Below are positions 44,301-55,823 of a stretch of 64,000 nucleotides of DNA, piece by piece. The notes beneath the pieces are model-generated. The model saw only the letters and a program-made list of their open reading frames with translations. It was not told the DNA's origin and did not search any database. Numbering within the stretch: position 1 is the first letter of the stretch; each line of letters starts with the position of its first letter. Location: assembly GCF_000224145.3 (NCBI RefSeq), contig NC_020172.2, forward strand, positions 3,517,557-3,581,556, given 5' to 3'. A program made the position numbers and the translations under genes. This stretch comes from Ciona intestinalis. Lineage: Eukaryota; Chordata; Ascidiacea; Phlebobranchia; Cionidae.

Positions 44301-47300
44301 TATTTAACGACTGAGAATTATCTACAACTTCGCTATTTGATATTTTTAAAAGTTAGAACGCCTAAACTGCTGCAGTTTTCAATATGGCATGACGTCATAG
44401 CAAATCACGAGTCTGGCATTTGTTGCGCGAGGTACGATGGTGACGTAACAAGTTATTTGTAATTTTCGTTTTCTCGAATATTCTGGATTTGGACAAACAC
44501 GAAAGTATGCCAAAATATTTTATTTATTAAAGAAAGATCAAGCTTTACGAGTTGGTGGTAGCTATTAATATAAACATTGCTTTAACAATCTTATAATCAA
44601 TAATAAGTTATGACATTCGAATTTAGAAACACGTCTCGATTTTATAGTAATGTACAGTGACACACACTCTAAACAAAACTGATGCCCGTAAAGCTAATGT
44701 AAAAAGATTAATGGCGGATATCGATGTCCGTGTGCAAATCTCCGCTAATTGCACAGACTACTTAATTTCCTTGTGGGTGCAAAACAATCAGTACTGGCTA
44801 GCAAGTTTCTGCTGAACACCGAAACAGTAGGCGGAAAACACGTGTTGTGCCGTGTGCAAAACTTGACGCGCTGGTCACGTTAATTGTGATGCAATGCAAA
44901 AAGGCCATTTGTGTCGAATAACAAATTGCTGATGTTGTATTAAAATCCCACGAGACACTGTCATCACGACCGCGTAACAGACGTGTTTGTTCGGACGTAT
45001 AATGTTACGATTTGGGGTTTTAGCCAAAAATGCACTCCCCCTTCAATTGTATGTCGCTGGTACAATTTTAAAAGTCAATGTACAATATACGTTAACATAT
45101 GACCTTTTTAATGACATATCTGATTTTCTGTAAATAGGGTGGGGTAGATGGGCACCTTTGTTAATAGTTTAAAACACGACCAGGATATTACGTCCTAAAG
45201 GTGCCCCGTCTTTCCCTATTTTTCTATATTTTAACAGATGTAACTTTCAGAGACATATAGTAGGGTGGGGAAGACGGGACACCTTTAGCACTTACTATCC
45301 TAATCGTATTTTAAACATTAACAACGGTCTATGGGAGTCGTGAGGATACGGTTCTATAATTCTTTGAACGTTCTGTGACTGCTACCTAATGGGACGAGAA
45401 AATAAAACAAAAAGTTGTCCAATCTTCCCCCACACTACTACTTCTGATTTTACCTACCTATTATTACAAAACACGTTTAAACATTGTATTGCTTTTCAGG
45501 CGGCTTTCTCGCGAACAGTCTTGCTATAATGACTGACGCCAGTCATCTCTTGACAGACGTCAGTAGCTTTTTAATCAGCATCATAGCACTGAAAATGGCC
45601 GCCCGGCCGATATCGAAGAAAATGACATTCGGGTGGCATAGAGCGGGTATGAATTATTTTATTTAATAAAATTATTTAAGGTTAAATAGCGGTTAGTAGT
45701 AAACTTAAATACAGGTTTTTGTTTCGTCAGCATTTTGAATGCATTTTTGAACATTTTTTGAATGCATTTTTTGAAAAAAATGTCCGCACAATTTTGAATT
45801 TGGTCATAAAATGTCCCGTCTTTCCCCACCTTACTATAAACATTGTTTATCAATTAAAATTATTTTTTATTCCAGAGGTTATTGGCGCGCTGATCAGTGT
45901 TCTTGCAATATGGATTGTCACTGGCGTTCTTGTGTATCTGGCCGTAATGCGATTAATTCACAACAACTATGAAGTTAATGGAAAAACTATGCTGATCACA
46001 GCTTCTCTAGCTGTTGGGTTCAATATTTTGTAAGTAAATTGTTATTTGTGCTTTAAACCTTTAGTAGAGTGGGGGAAGATGGGACACCTTTTCATTCTGT
46101 TTCCTCGTTCCATTTGTTAGTAAACAAAGATCATTCAAAGTATTATAAAACCATATCCCTACGACTTCCATAGACCGTTGTTAATTTTTAAAACACGATC
46201 AGGTTATTTTATTACAGAATATCAAAAATAACCTGATCGTGTTTTGTGGTTATCGTCGCAACTACAATTGTGGGCGTATGTGTCCTTGTGCAAGACACTT
46301 ATAACTGCAATTGCCCCAACCCAGTGTTCACTAATGGGTTGACTTAATTGTCAGCCATACAGAAAAAAAAAACAGCCACCTACAAAGTAACATAAATGTA
46401 ACTCGTAAACTAGCACGAAGTGTATGAAACAGAACACCGGGTTAATTATAACTACCGTGGTTTCCCCGCCACACGAAAATAAAGGAAATCTCATTCATAA
46501 TATATTCTCATTTTTTTACAGAATGGGCTTAGTTCTTCACGAACATTCTCACACTCATGGTCACTCTCACGGTCATTCACATGCGGGACATTCTCACGAT
46601 CACAATGATCATGATCACGAAGCAGGAAGCAATGCATCAAGTCACGGTAACGAGTTGCAAACATTTTGTAAACTAATTCGTTTATGTTATAGTACATTAG
46701 ATGCGATGATACGTATGAGCAAAGAAAACATTTTTTTCTTTTAAAAAAAAGTAAAATAATTTTTTAAACCAAAACAAATTAGGTGATTAATTAGTTTAGG
46801 ACAGATTTCTAACAGTAAAACTGTTTGGATACAAGTCACCATTAAGCGAAGTATTACAATTTATAAGTTAAGTCTTGTAGGTTGTTATCTCTTCTATTTC
46901 TTGTAAAAAAAAACCATTTTTATGAGGTTCAGTATTTTCGACTAATGGTAATTTAATAGTTGTTTCTTCTTACCCCAATGTACTACTGTCTTTGAGGCTT
47001 AGGAAAATCTGTAGTAGCTCATAGTACGGGTGATTGGTTTAGCAGAAGTTAGTGGCGCATGCGTGCCGGTTAAAAGTCCAGTTATGAAATATTGATGCTT
47101 GCTTACACTGTAGCGTATATGGCATACAGTTTATGGACGCGAATGTCTTAAAGGTCAAAGATAACAAGATAGTGGTGAGTGAAAATAATATATGGGGAAC
47201 AAGTTAAGTAAAGGTTTTCAAAACGCTGAAATCATATATAGGGTGGGGGAAGATGGGACACCTTTTCGTTCTAATTTTTCGTCCTATTTGGCAATAAACA

Positions 47301-49535
47301 AAGAACATTCAAAGAATGATTAAAACCGTATCCCCACGACTCCCATAGACAGTTGTTAATTATTTAAAACACAGTTAGGATATTTGGATATTATGTGCTG
47401 AAGGTGTCCCGTCTTTCCCTACCCTATACTGTAAATATATTTGACCAATTTATTTTAAGTTTAAAATAGCTTGGACAAATTTAAATGCGTGCAGTTCATA
47501 GCAGCGTGTTATTCTAAGCCCTGCCAACCACAATATTCGCCATATACGCAGTTAAGCTTCTTGTCAAAATTTGAAACCAGTTGAAGCTATCTTTTAAATC
47601 TTGCCAGTCACCTGCTACATTTTCTACACGTTGTTATATATATTTATTTAGGTGGCGTCGCCGCTTATGCATATTTTAGAAGCATTCATTAATCTAAACA
47701 AACAGTTACCTTGAAAATTTGACCGGCTGTCATATCGTTAATAAATAGCGCGGAAGAATATATAAGCGCTGCCAAAACTCGTTAAATGAAATAAAATAAA
47801 ATTTCTTTTAAAATATTTTCATTTATGATTTTTTTTTACTTTTTTGTTATTGAATTTTCATTGATTTCTTTTTATATATGTTTTTAGATGAGGAATCTGG
47901 CAATGTTAATGTACGTGCTGCTTTCATTCACGTTATCGGAGATCTTTTGCAAAGCTTGGGCGTTCTGACCGCAGCTTTTGTGATTTATTTCAAGGTAAAA
48001 CGCTAAATATACATTAAGATAATGAATGTAACTTGCACTATCCTTACGTAGCGGGGCAACGGCAGTCGTTATAACACGGTTGTTCTGTTTCATACACTTT
48101 GTGCCTGCCTGTGAGTTGCCACGTATGTCACTTTGCGAGTGATAGTTTTTTTCTGAATGGCTGACAATTTAGACAACCCATTATCGACCACTGGGTTGCA
48201 GCATTTTTTTTGGATCTACATTTTTTTGGAAACTGTCGCTGTCAAATCAATACATTTTGTGTACAAACGTCTCAACGACTAATGATATTCAAGTCGCTTT
48301 GAAAGAATGCTTTAGAATAACTTTATTAGATTTAGTTTATCACTATGAAGCGGGGAAATGAAAACCTTTTTATTCTATTTTTTCGTCGCATTTGATAGTA
48401 AGAAAATAACATTGAAAAAGTGTCCTTTCTTCCCGACCTACTATATATTATATAATACCATGTTGTAATAAAATGTACTTTTACAGCCGGAGTACAAGAT
48501 AGCGGATCCGATTTGTACCTTTCTATTCTCCATATTTGTTCTCATCACCACAATCACCATTCTAAGGGATACCATCATAGTGATTATGGAAGGTAAAACA
48601 TGAATGAGTGAATGAATACAAGAATAAATGAATAGTGAACACATAAACAAGTGACAAAAAAATGATGAACAGATACATGAATAAGCGAATAAGTGAATAA
48701 TTGCATGATCGAATTAATTAATGGATGAATGAATGAATAAATAAATAAATGAATAAATGTAACTTATTTATCCTCGTCGTAAGGATACGGTTTTATAATT
48801 CTTTGAATGTTCTTTTTTTGCTACCAAATTGGACCAGAAGTTAGAATGAACAGGTGTCCTATCTTTCCCCACCCTACTATAACAGTTTTTGATGAGAATT
48901 TTTACCCATTTTTTTTATTATAACGTGTTAAATATTACCATCTTTTTACACAAAACATGTTTGTTGTTTTGCAGGTTCTCCAGTTGGTGTAGAATATTCC
49001 GTATTAAAAGAGAAACTGTTAGAAATAGAAGGTGTAACCGCTGTCCACGATTTAAGGATTTGGTCGCTGACACTAAATCAAACTGTTATGTCAGCTCATC
49101 TTGCAATAGGTATTTTTCTTTAAATAAGTGCATTTAAAATATGTTTTACCAAACCCGTGTCTCTTTGCTATTTTTGGCACGTTAACTAGTAATGAATTAT
49201 TTATAAAAAATACTCATTTTTATTAAGGCGTTGTTTTTAACACTTTTTTTTACAAAATTGTAATTTCTATAAATATAATTTTACTACACAAGGTTTTTGC
49301 TAATATGTACTTAAATAACTACTATTGAAATTAGCTTATTATACCTTTGACTTTTGTAGTACACTGTGTTAAAGCTTAACTTTATTTATTTACAGATAAA
49401 GGTACAGATCCGAATTTAGTGCTGAAGCGCGCCACCCGTCGACTAAAATCTCTGTACGATTTTCATTCGCTAACCATTCAAGTCGAATATTACTCCAACG
49501 ACATGGACGAATGTAAAAAATGCCAACCAGCCTGA
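41380..49535 (+). CDS. SLC30A2: zinc transporter, ZnT2/3/8-type cation diffusion facilitator (SLC30A)
   Basis: Proton-coupled exporter that loads zinc into vesicles or out of the cell. Ten exons: 41380-41486, 42760-43313, 43448-43609, 45500-45646, 45876-46029, 46522-46646, 47888-47994, 48487-48592, 48975-49109, 49396-49535; all phases agree, 578 residues. Transport-site motifs are intact: ASHLLTD (HxxxD, TM2) and HVIGD (HxxxD, TM5). Also seen: [58 protein letters not shown], and the C-terminal domain with [11 protein letters not shown] and a KKCQPA end like the vertebrate CQxC tail. Loop 4-5 is His-rich ([15 protein letters not shown]). It is longer than vertebrate ZnT2 because of a roughly 240-residue cytosolic N-terminus, Ser-rich then His-rich ([13 protein letters not shown]). 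ZnT2, 3, 4 and 8 are not separable here. Confidence 0.94.
41813..41999 (+). mobile_element. MITE, ZnT intron 1
   Basis: Forward, second subtype, following an (ATT)n run. Confidence 0.8.
42278..42470 (+). mobile_element. MITE, ZnT intron 1
   Basis: Forward; left end missing about 15 bases. Confidence 0.8.
42545..42730 (-). mobile_element. MITE, ZnT intron 1
   Basis: Reverse; left terminal repeat lost; ends 30 bases before exon 2. Confidence 0.8.
43645..44035 (+). repeat. AT-rich minisatellite, unit about 33-35 bp
   Basis: About eleven diverged copies of a unit of the form aattcaagttcacagttta followed by aaaaaacttgttt, in intron 3 of the zinc transporter. Confidence 0.8.
44389..44398. promoter_or_regulatory. 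CRE-like palindrome in ZnT intron 3
   Basis: Perfect ATGACGTCAT, the consensus of CREB/ATF factors, in a non-repetitive part of the intron. The same ten bases recur in the 3' flank of the gene at 49557-49566. Confidence 0.25.
45133..45230 (-). mobile_element. MITE, internally deleted
   Basis: Both ends kept around a central deletion, leaving about 98 bases. Confidence 0.75.
45258..45452 (+). mobile_element. MITE, ZnT intron 3
   Basis: Full forward copy just before exon 4. Confidence 0.85.
45800..45840 (+). mobile_element. MITE end fragment
   Basis: Only a right terminal repeat remains (gtcccgtctttccccacc). Confidence 0.55.
46061..46210 (-). mobile_element. MITE, 3'-truncated
   Basis: Reverse copy ending in the left arm of the 46190-46245 hairpin. 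Confidence 0.8.
46190..46245. repeat. perfect 21-bp inverted repeat, 14-bp loop
   Basis: The arms (46190-46210 and 46225-46245) are exact complements made of the MITE-internal aaaacacgatcagg sequence, at the point where a MITE breaks off into a SINE. Confidence 0.85.
46246..46505 (+). mobile_element. SINE, ZnT intron 5
   Basis: Starts at the tcgtcgcaactacaattg block, directly after the hairpin, and ends at the exon 6 tract. Confidence 0.75.
47232..47440 (-). mobile_element. MITE, ZnT intron 6
   Basis: Full reverse copy. Confidence 0.85.
48018..48210 (-). mobile_element. SINE, reverse, ZnT intron 7
   Basis: Tail and middle up to ccactgggttgcagc. Confidence 0.7.
48341..48455 (-). mobile_element. 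MITE, internally deleted
   Basis: About 115 bases; both ends kept but eroded. Confidence 0.65.
48779..48886 (+). mobile_element. MITE, 5'-truncated
   Basis: Begins at gtcgtaaggatacgg after a run of gaatgaatga repeats. Confidence 0.75.
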
Positions 49536-49809
49536 CGTAGTTGCTATGACGTAACTATGACGTCATAGTGCTGAATAATGCATTGGCAAACATAGGTGCA
49601 AAAATGCAGCTAGGTAACCTGATACAACCTTTACGAAAACATCTTATATAATACACTGTGGGGAGTCGTAACATTATGTGGTTCCCATATTAACATGATG
49701 TAACTAATACATGTTGTCAACTCAAATCTGCTGAAATAATTTATAACGGTTGTTAATTGGGCGTTTAATTTGCAAAACCCTATTGAACTTGTTTCGTATT
49801 TGTATAATA

Positions 49810-49998
49810 TAGTAGGGTTTGGAAAGATGGAACACATTTTTATTCGATTTTTTCGTCCCACTTGGTAGCAAACAAAGAACATTCCAATAAAAACTGTATC
49901 TTCACGACTCGCATAGACCGTTGTTAGCTGATTAAAACACGATCGGAATATTTGGATACTATTTGCAAAAGGTGTCTCATCTTTCCCCACCCTATATC
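49810..49998 (-). mobile_element. MITE downstream of ZnT
   Basis: Full reverse copy. Confidence 0.85.
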
Positions 49999-50169
49999 TG
50001 TTTGAAAGCTAAATTCGAAGTTGCTAGAATTATTTTTTCGATATGTCTCCGTTTAATTCATTTTGTTTACACCATATGACCGTACGTATTTCTGTTTTCT
50101 GCACCACCATTTCTTGTTTTTTTAATCACAATTATCCTCTACCACGGCACGCAACTTGTGAACCACATC

Positions 50170-50520
50170 CAGTTTCATGATCACTAGAATCATGATCACG
50201 AGTTTTATGATCACAATTATCATGATCAATGATAATCGTGATCACGAGTTTCATGATCACAGTATTATGATTATATGCTTCATGATCATGAACATCATGA
50301 TCACAATTATCATGATCATGAGTTTTAGGATCATGATTCCATTTATCATGATTACAATTATTATGATTGTGATTTTCGTATTCACGAGCATCATGTTCAC
50401 GAGTATTAAAACCATGAATATCACAAAAATGTCATTATCACGATTGCAATGATTACTACCACGCTTAAAGTGTTATTTTCACGAGTATCATAATCACGAA
50501 TATATGATACAATTAACGTC
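50170..50520. repeat. degenerate minisatellite, unit about 12-15 bp
   Basis: More than twenty copies of a unit built on atcatgatcacgag/aattatcatgatc, rich in the TGATCA palindrome. In one plus-strand frame short runs read His-Asp-His but are broken by stops, so it is not coding as it stands. Confidence 0.8.
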
Positions 50521-50705
50521 GTTAGCAAAAACTTTTTTCAATTATCGTGGTGTTGACTTATGTGCAATAAAGAAGTAAAAATTACTGAATAAGCTACGTG
50601 CTTAAAGCCAAGTGTACATGTCAGCTTATATTTATGAGCATTACCATTTGACTAGAGCTCGCTGTGTGTGCTTTACCGAGGTATAAGACACTTATTTATG
50701 ATTAA

Positions 50706-50885
50706 ATTAAGATGGGACATTTTCATTCTCTCTCTCCGTTCCATTTGGTAGTAAACCAAAAATATTTACAGATTTATATAACTGTATTTTCACGACTCTA
50801 AATGGAGTGTTGTTAATTGTCAAAAGATACGATCGGGAAACATGTGATTTAGGTGCTAACGTTAACTTCCCTTACAGTATAGTAT
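50706..50885 (-). mobile_element. MITE, diverged
   Basis: Reverse; both terminal repeats poorly kept. Confidence 0.6.
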
Positions 50886-51399
50886 GTTTCTATTAACGCT
50901 ACAATTGTACAATATAAAGTAGGATAGCTTACAGATTAGATAGTGTCAGACATTAAGTGTATATTTTTTACAGTGTTGAAAATTTACACCCAGACTTAGT
51001 TTATCGAATGGAATCTGATATTTTTAATATAAAAAAAAAACGAATGAACAAAAATCGTTACTTGGCTACCATATACCCGTAATTCTTCCTTTTCTTATAC
51101 TAGTTCTGGCCTTCTGAATTTAAAAGATTCTGTTTACTGTAGCATAGCCTACTCAGTACTCAATGTATTTCGTGGGCCATGAGCTGTCGCACTGAAATGA
51201 TGCGCAAGTCGACACTTGTTTGACTCGCGCCAAGGGAGCGGTAGTTTGCCTCGGGGTACAAATACCAAATTACAGAGAACGTATTCAAGCAATTGAGTGA
51301 GTTGTTTCACAAGTAAATATTCAACTTAGACGTTTCTTATTTAGCAAAGCAGTGTGTTCTATATCTAGTTTAAGCAGTGTGTTTTATATATATATATAT

Positions 51400-51598
51400 A
51401 TAGTAGGGTTGGAGGAAGATGGGACACCTTAGTGCATAATATCCAAATATCCTGATCGTGTTTTAAACAATTAACAACGGTCTATGGAAATCGCGAAGAT
51501 ACGGTTTAACGTTTCTTTAAATGTACTTTATTTATTTCCAAATGGGACGAGATAACAGAATAAACAGGTGTCCCATCTTCCCCCACCATACTGTATAT
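51400..51598 (+). mobile_element. MITE
   Basis: Full forward copy about 240 bases before the tetraspanin start, next to a (TA)n run. Confidence 0.85.
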
Positions 51599-51836
51599 CT
51601 ATAGTCAAAGCAGTTTGATATATATATTTGTATTTAGTTTTGGGTTAGCAGGATCACTACTTATAGTATGTCAAGTATGAATAAACTCAAATAAATGACT
51701 GAATGAATAACGAAGATCGGAAAAGTTTACAAAAGCAAAAGGACGAGAAGTAACAGAGTATATAAGATCCAGTTGTCATCACGTTGGACTTATGTCAGTT
51801 CTTGGACAGGAGTACGCAGAATCTGTTCACTCTGAA

Positions 51837-54800
51837 ATGAAGCGAACATCAATATTTAGTTTGTATGTGAAATATAGAATGACTTTTATTCAGAAGTAAA
51901 ATATTTTTTTTTTGGTTTATGTTTTCAGATTTTGTGAGTCGTGTACTACAACAAAGCTGGCTGGAAAAATTCTTCGAACTTTAGTAGTTGTATTCAATAT
52001 ACTAATATGGGTAAGATTTTTTTTAACTTGACTGTATAAAAAACTGCGTTGGTGAAGATGGGACACCTTTTCACTCCATTTACCCATCCGTTTGATAGTA
52101 AACATTGAAACAATTATAAAACCTTATCATCACGACGCCAAAAGGCCATTGTTAATCGTTTAAAACACGATCAGGATACTTGGGTATTATGTGCTAAAGG
52201 TGTCCCGTCCTCCCCCCTATATATATTGAAATGTGTTTTTATCACACAATTACTTTTAGTTTGCAGGTTGTGCTGTTGTGAGCGTCAGTGTTTGGCTTCT
52301 CTTTATTGATCATGCAATGCAGAATTACTATCTCACATTTCCTATATTAAACACAGGTGAAAGAAAACTTATTTATCTTCGCGTTTCGGGGCAACGACAG
52401 TTGTTATACCACGGTGTTTTGTTTCATATACCTCATGCCCGCATACAAGTTACCACATATATATAGTAGGATGGGGGAAGATGGGACACCTTTAACACGT
52501 GATATCCAAATGTCCTGAACAGGTTTTAAACATTTTACAACGGTCTATAGGAGTCCTTGAAATACGGTTTTATATTTCTTTAAATGTTCTTTGTTTACTA
52601 CCAAATGCTACGAGAAAATAGAATGAAAAGGTGTCCCATCTTCCCCCACCCTACTACAATTCTGGTCGACTGTTTTAATGTATGGCTGACAATTAAGATA
52701 ACCTATTAGTAATCACTGGGTTGGAGCAATTGATGTGGTGTCTTAATGCCCAAAGACACATACACCTAGCCTACGATGGTAGCAGCGACAAGCTTTGAAT
52801 CTGAAACCTCTGGGTTCGGACATGTATATGCAAACCACTTTGTCACGGGACCGGGTGTATTTAGCCCATACAACATGCCTTTAGTTTTTACTTCATGTTT
52901 GACATGATTTTTTATTTTTAAGGTCTTTTCATAGTTCTGGGTGCGGGCATTCTTTTGTTAGTGATATCGTTCGTGGGGACGTGTGGTGCAAACATGAAAA
53001 GCCAAATGCTAGTCACACTGGTAAGAACACTGTATACAAATATGTTATGCGTTTTGCAACAATTAACATGAAGTGTGTTAAACCAGGAGTTCCTAATTTA
53101 GAACCTGAAACGAGCACTTTTCAATAATGTACAAACGTTCGCTTATTTTGCAATTTAAAGAATCCGTAACAGTTTATAGAACATTAAAAGGACTCGTGAA
53201 CAAAAACTGCTAAGATCCGCCATGTAAAAATACCTAGGGCTTAACTTTGTAAAGCAGTATAAAATACAACTGTGGCCTCATTTACACATACTGTATCTCA
53301 ATACTTTTTACTTTTTTTGCTTTTTTTAGTCCATGATTGCTATTCTTCTTATAACGGTTGCCGAAGTGGTGGGATTGATATTCTTTGTGCAGAACCAACA
53401 AGCGGTACGTATTGATTGAATAAATGTGTGTATAAATCGGGTGTTCTGTTCGTACACCTCGTGCCCACTTACGAGTTACCGCAAATGTAACTAACTTTTG
53501 GAGTGATTGTTTTTGGCCATTTTATTATTGCATTTGCCCAAAATAAACACGCCCAAGCACACACGGTACGCCAACAATGGTAGCATCGACGAGCTTTGAA
53601 CCTGTATCCTCTGGGTAGAGATATGAGCTTTAAACATAAAGCCAAGGCACCGCTATTAAACGTTGTTTGTTGACTTTATCAATTTATACGTTATTGTTAT
53701 TAAATTTCAGATTAGGGTTGAACTCAAAAACTGGTACGATGATAAGTTTCTTCAATACACCGAAGTCCAAAAATCGAAAGCAACCGTTGATCACATTCAG
53801 AAAACTGTAAGTGATTTTCATTGAGAGTTGGTTGTGTTTTTTTGGACATGCAAATTACGTGTCTTGACGTATAGGCCATGTATGCCATTCTATATGGATA
53901 AAGCCCTAAAGAATTTGCCCTTAAATACCTATAATGTATGTTAGATTCGGCAGCCCTTACTCGTATAGAAAGTAACTACTGTAGTATTGCTAGCAGAGTT
54001 GATTATATAGAACAAGAGAGCATGGCTCGTTTAAATAGGAATGTAAAGTTGTACTGGTTAAGAGAGTTGACAGATAAATACATATACTGTACAACAAAAC
54101 AGAAACTGTTTTTATGATCACTTCTTGCACTAAACAGTTTTTTAGGTGCATTATGTAAACTTAGAATACTTAATAATAGGCAATGTTTATTGTTTGTTAT
54201 TTAGTCAAAATTTTTAACTCTAAAGTTATTCATTTATTTTTTGATTTAACAAGGTAAATGACATGAAAAAGAACAAGAGCAACTATTTGATTAGTTTGTT
54301 TGGCGCCATGGCAAAGTTGTTAGCGCGCCTGCCTCTAACCCAAAGGTAATGGGTTCAAGGCTTATCGCTGCTATCATTGTTGGCAAATAGCGATTAAATG
54401 TAACAAAAAAATGATTGAATGCATTTCTGTTTCAGCTGGAATGTTGTGGACTTGCCAAAAGTACAGACTTTATAAATCGACTACCGAATATAACTGCACC
54501 CCCATCATCATGCAATGGAAGACAGACACTGGAAGCAAACAGAGTCACTCAACCAATTCACCCAATTGTAAAATCTTGTTTTAATACTAAAAAAACATGT
54601 TTTAACAACTGTTGTTTTGTCGCTATATCCTGACTTTTTGTTTAAAAAATTTTTTAAATCTTCGTTAACGTAATCCAAGAGACAAACAAAGTTAATATAG
54701 TATTATTATTATATTATTAACATTTTTTGAAACAAAATATTTTTCAGGGATGCCAAGAAAAATTAAAAGTTTTTGCAAATTTGTTGTTGAATGGCTGGCC

Positions 54801-55303
54801 GATATGGTTCTCAGTTTCTATTCTGATGATAATGGAAGTTGGGGCATTTATATCTGCAATGCTGTACCTACTATACTTGAGTAAGTATCGAGCTAAAAAA
54901 TCATGCATTTTAAGCAACCTAAAATGTTTGCTAAATTTGCTAGCGCACCTGTCGGTAGCCCAGATTGTAGGAATTCAATGCTGCTACCACAATGGACATG
55001 TGTCTTTGGGCAAGACTCACAAAGGCATTGCTCCAGCCCAGTAGTCGCTTATGGGTTGTTTAAATTGTCACCCATACATTACAAAAAATACCCCCAAAAA
55101 ACAGTTAAGCACAAAGTTACATATGTGGTAACTCGTAAATGGGCATGAGGTGTGTGAAACTGAACACCGTTTTGTAACGACTGCTGTTCCTCCTCCACCT
55201 GAGGATAAATAAGTTACATTCATCTATTTATGTTTCTCATAGTTAGACGAGGAAGGTACGAATATGATGAAGATGACATTGATGACGAATCAGAATTGAT
55301 CGG
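51837..55303 (+). CDS. tetraspanin module of a tetraspanin-PDZ fusion gene
   Basis: Four-pass membrane organiser. Exons 51837-51862, 51929-52010, 52260-52356, 52923-53020, 53330-53404, 53711-53806, 54436-54567, 54748-54880 and 55243-55303 join in phase to about 266 residues. The first short exon (MKRTSIFSL) is the least certain. Seen: a CESC pair before TM1, as in palmitoylated tetraspanins; TM1 with NILIWFAGCAVVSVSVWLLF; TM2 with LLLVISFVGTCGANMKSQ; TM3 SMIAILLITVAEVVGLIFF; the large extracellular loop with LECCG, PPSSC and GCQ, the exact CCG/PxSC/GC pattern that defines the family; TM4 WFSVSILMIMEVGAFISAML; then an acidic tail (EYDEDDIDDESELI). If the last intron is retained the frame stops at once (GGG TAA, 55302-55307). 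If it is spliced, the frame runs on into PDZ domains at 55824. Confidence 0.9.
52034..52230 (-). mobile_element. MITE, tetraspanin intron 2
   Basis: Reverse; occupies most of a 249-base intron. Confidence 0.8.
52355..52860 (-). mobile_element. SINE, reverse, split by a MITE
   Basis: Tail at 52355-52459, head and middle at 52669-52860, with the MITE between them. Lies in tetraspanin intron 3. Confidence 0.8.
52460..52668 (+). mobile_element. MITE nested in a SINE
   Basis: Full forward copy inserted into a reverse SINE (52355-52860), with TATATA at the left junction. Confidence 0.85.
53405..53660 (-). mobile_element. SINE, reverse, tetraspanin intron 5
   Basis: Diverged, all three parts recognisable. 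Confidence 0.65.
54300..54400 (+). mobile_element. SINE head, 3'-truncated
   Basis: A very clear tRNA-like head (ggcgccatggcaaagttgtt, aatgggttcaaggc) before the CCG exon. Confidence 0.8.
54590..54718 (+). repeat. short retroposon-like repeat with (ATT)n tail, copy 1
   Basis: Reads ttttaacaactgttgttttgtcgctatatcctgac, then an AT-rich middle, then gagacaaacaaagtt and an ATT tail. Matches the copy at 58015-58128. Confidence 0.6.
54935..55230 (+). mobile_element. SINE, tetraspanin intron 8
   Basis: Nearly complete; ends just before the last tetraspanin exon. Confidence 0.75.
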
Positions 55304-55823
55304 GTAAACACCATTTACATAATTGGTCACGCATCAAACATCTCCTTTTTAAATTCAGTAACATAGCTTTTTAACCAAAACCTCTTTCCTTCCCCCTTTT
55401 TAAAAAAAAATGTGTAAGAATGACTGCTATTTTAGTGTTGATTTTTTTCTCTTGGTTGTTCAAATAATATCATTTTAATTATCTTAAAAAAAATTACATT
55501 AAGATATGAATTCCTTTTTTTACAGTTAATAGGCTATATTATTGTAACTGCAATTTCTGGGTAGTTTTAAAAAAGTCCAATAACAATATATAGTACCGTT
55601 ACGTGTTTGTTCTAATCTACATATCACAAAGTCTGATAACCTGTAAATATGTAAAACTGTAATGGTTTGTTCAGGGGCTTAAAAAAATTGTATATTTAAA
55701 AAAAAAAAAATTAAAAAAAAAATTGTATATTTTTTTTAATTGTGAGCTATTGTTACATTATATTTTTACCCACATTTTTATAAATAATGATCAATTATGT
55801 TTTTAATCTGCTTTTAATTAAAG

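Larger units (their letters stand above)
49536..51836. other. intergenic between ZnT and tetraspanin-PDZ genes
   Basis: Contains the ZnT 3' UTR, MITEs (49810-49998, 50706-50885, 51400-51598) and a minisatellite (50170-50520). The rest, including 50900-51390, shows no gene. Confidence 0.5.

Noticed and set aside
50177-50452. 91-codon ORF rich in Met and Ile
   Set aside because: Product of the TGATCA minisatellite; low complexity, no splice or start context.
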